The translations under genes were made by a program, and so were the position numbers. Of a DNA stretch of 64,000 nucleotides, positions 63,764-64,000 are shown one piece after another (position 1 is the stretch's first letter; each line of letters starts with the position of its first letter). Below the pieces are notes generated by a model. That model was not told the origin of the DNA, made no database searches, and was given only the letters and a program-made list of their open reading frames with translations. This stretch comes from Saprospiraceae bacterium. GTDB lineage: Bacteria > Bacteroidota > Bacteroidia > Chitinophagales > Saprospiraceae. The stretch lies in the NCBI GenBank assembly GCA_020630435.1, contig JAHDBJ010000003.1, forward strand, positions 124,001 through 188,000, given 5' to 3'.

Positions 63764-64000
63764 ATGATTTTAGAAAAAATACCTTTCAACCAAATACCAT
63801 ATCTCTCTAAAAGAGACATTGCTTATACCACTAAGCAAAAAAATCTAAGCCCATTTTATAAATATGACGTAAATATCAAATCTTTTAAAGATGTTATTAG
63901 AGATAAACAAAAAGATCTTATTAATCGGGAAGTACTGGTAAACGCTTTAAACTTACAATATGAAGGGCTTCAAGTATCCGCAGTTTTAGAAAAAAACATA
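63764..64000 (+). CDS. bshC: Bacillithiol biosynthesis cysteine-adding enzyme BshC, N-terminal part
   Basis: The frame is open from ATG 63764 to the window end (79 codons), so the gene runs on beyond the window. The translation begins MILEKIPFNQIPYLSKRD and continues with SPFYKYDVNIKSFKDVI and NREVLVNALNLQYEG, the N-terminal pattern of BshC. BshC adds cysteine to GlcN-malate in the last step of bacillithiol synthesis. bshA and bshB are not in the window. The call relies on the N-terminus only. Confidence 0.82.
   Translation, partial: MILEKIPFNQIPYLSKRDIAYTTKQKNLSPFYKYDVNIKSFKDVIRDKQKDLINREVLVNALNLQYEGLQVSAVLEKNI

Overview
The window is an AT-rich chromosomal stretch from a member of the Bacteroidota. 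The evidence is a PorP/SprF family protein, a GldN-type gliding/type IX secretion (T9SS) component, a secreted subtilase with a T9SS-like C-terminal sorting domain, a bacillithiol gene (bshC), and repeated TAnnTTTG boxes (the Bacteroidota -7 promoter element) upstream of genes instead of E. coli-type promoters. The abundance of TPR, CHAT, ECF sigma/anti-sigma and CsgG-like genes would fit the Saprospiria/Chitinophagia side of the phylum, but that is inference. I see no tRNA, rRNA, CRISPR array, prophage or insertion sequence.

Layout. 1-9.3 kb: end of hisS, a LysM cell-wall protein, an ABC-F ATPase, a nitrilase-family enzyme, a subtilase fused to a SPOR domain, and an operon ending in xseA-xseB. 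9.3-13.2 kb: envelope genes (membrane-TPR protein, MscS-like membrane protein, SPOR protein, OmpA-family protein). 13.2-27.7 kb: a CNNM/CorC-type membrane protein, a PolB-like exonuclease, ribosomal protein L31, a GlmU-like protein, a large SWIM-SNF2 helicase, PorP/SprF, a PBP4-type carboxypeptidase, a small double-glycine-leader peptide and a LOG-family protein. 27.8-30.1 kb: a compact RNA ligase-like protein and two tandem alpha/beta hydrolases.

30.4-41.6 kb is the most distinctive block. Seven minus-strand genes encode an exported TPR-CHAT protease-like protein, two CsgG-domain proteins, a small lipoprotein and three associated proteins. They diverge from an ECF sigma factor, a membrane TPR/anti-sigma-like protein and an MBOAT acyltransferase. 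I read this as one regulated envelope system of unknown function.

41.6-51.3 kb: an O-methyltransferase, a DMT transporter, a UPF0158 protein, a CPBP protease, a prolyl oligopeptidase, an RluA-type pseudouridine synthase and a solitary LanB-type dehydratase that lacks the elimination domain, followed by small hypotheticals. 51.3-64 kb: etfB-etfA, a T9SS-exported subtilase, dcd, a sterol desaturase-family enzyme, gldN, a thioesterase, a MATE transporter, a parA with a small ribbon-helix-helix partner, glpK, and the start of bshC at the right edge.
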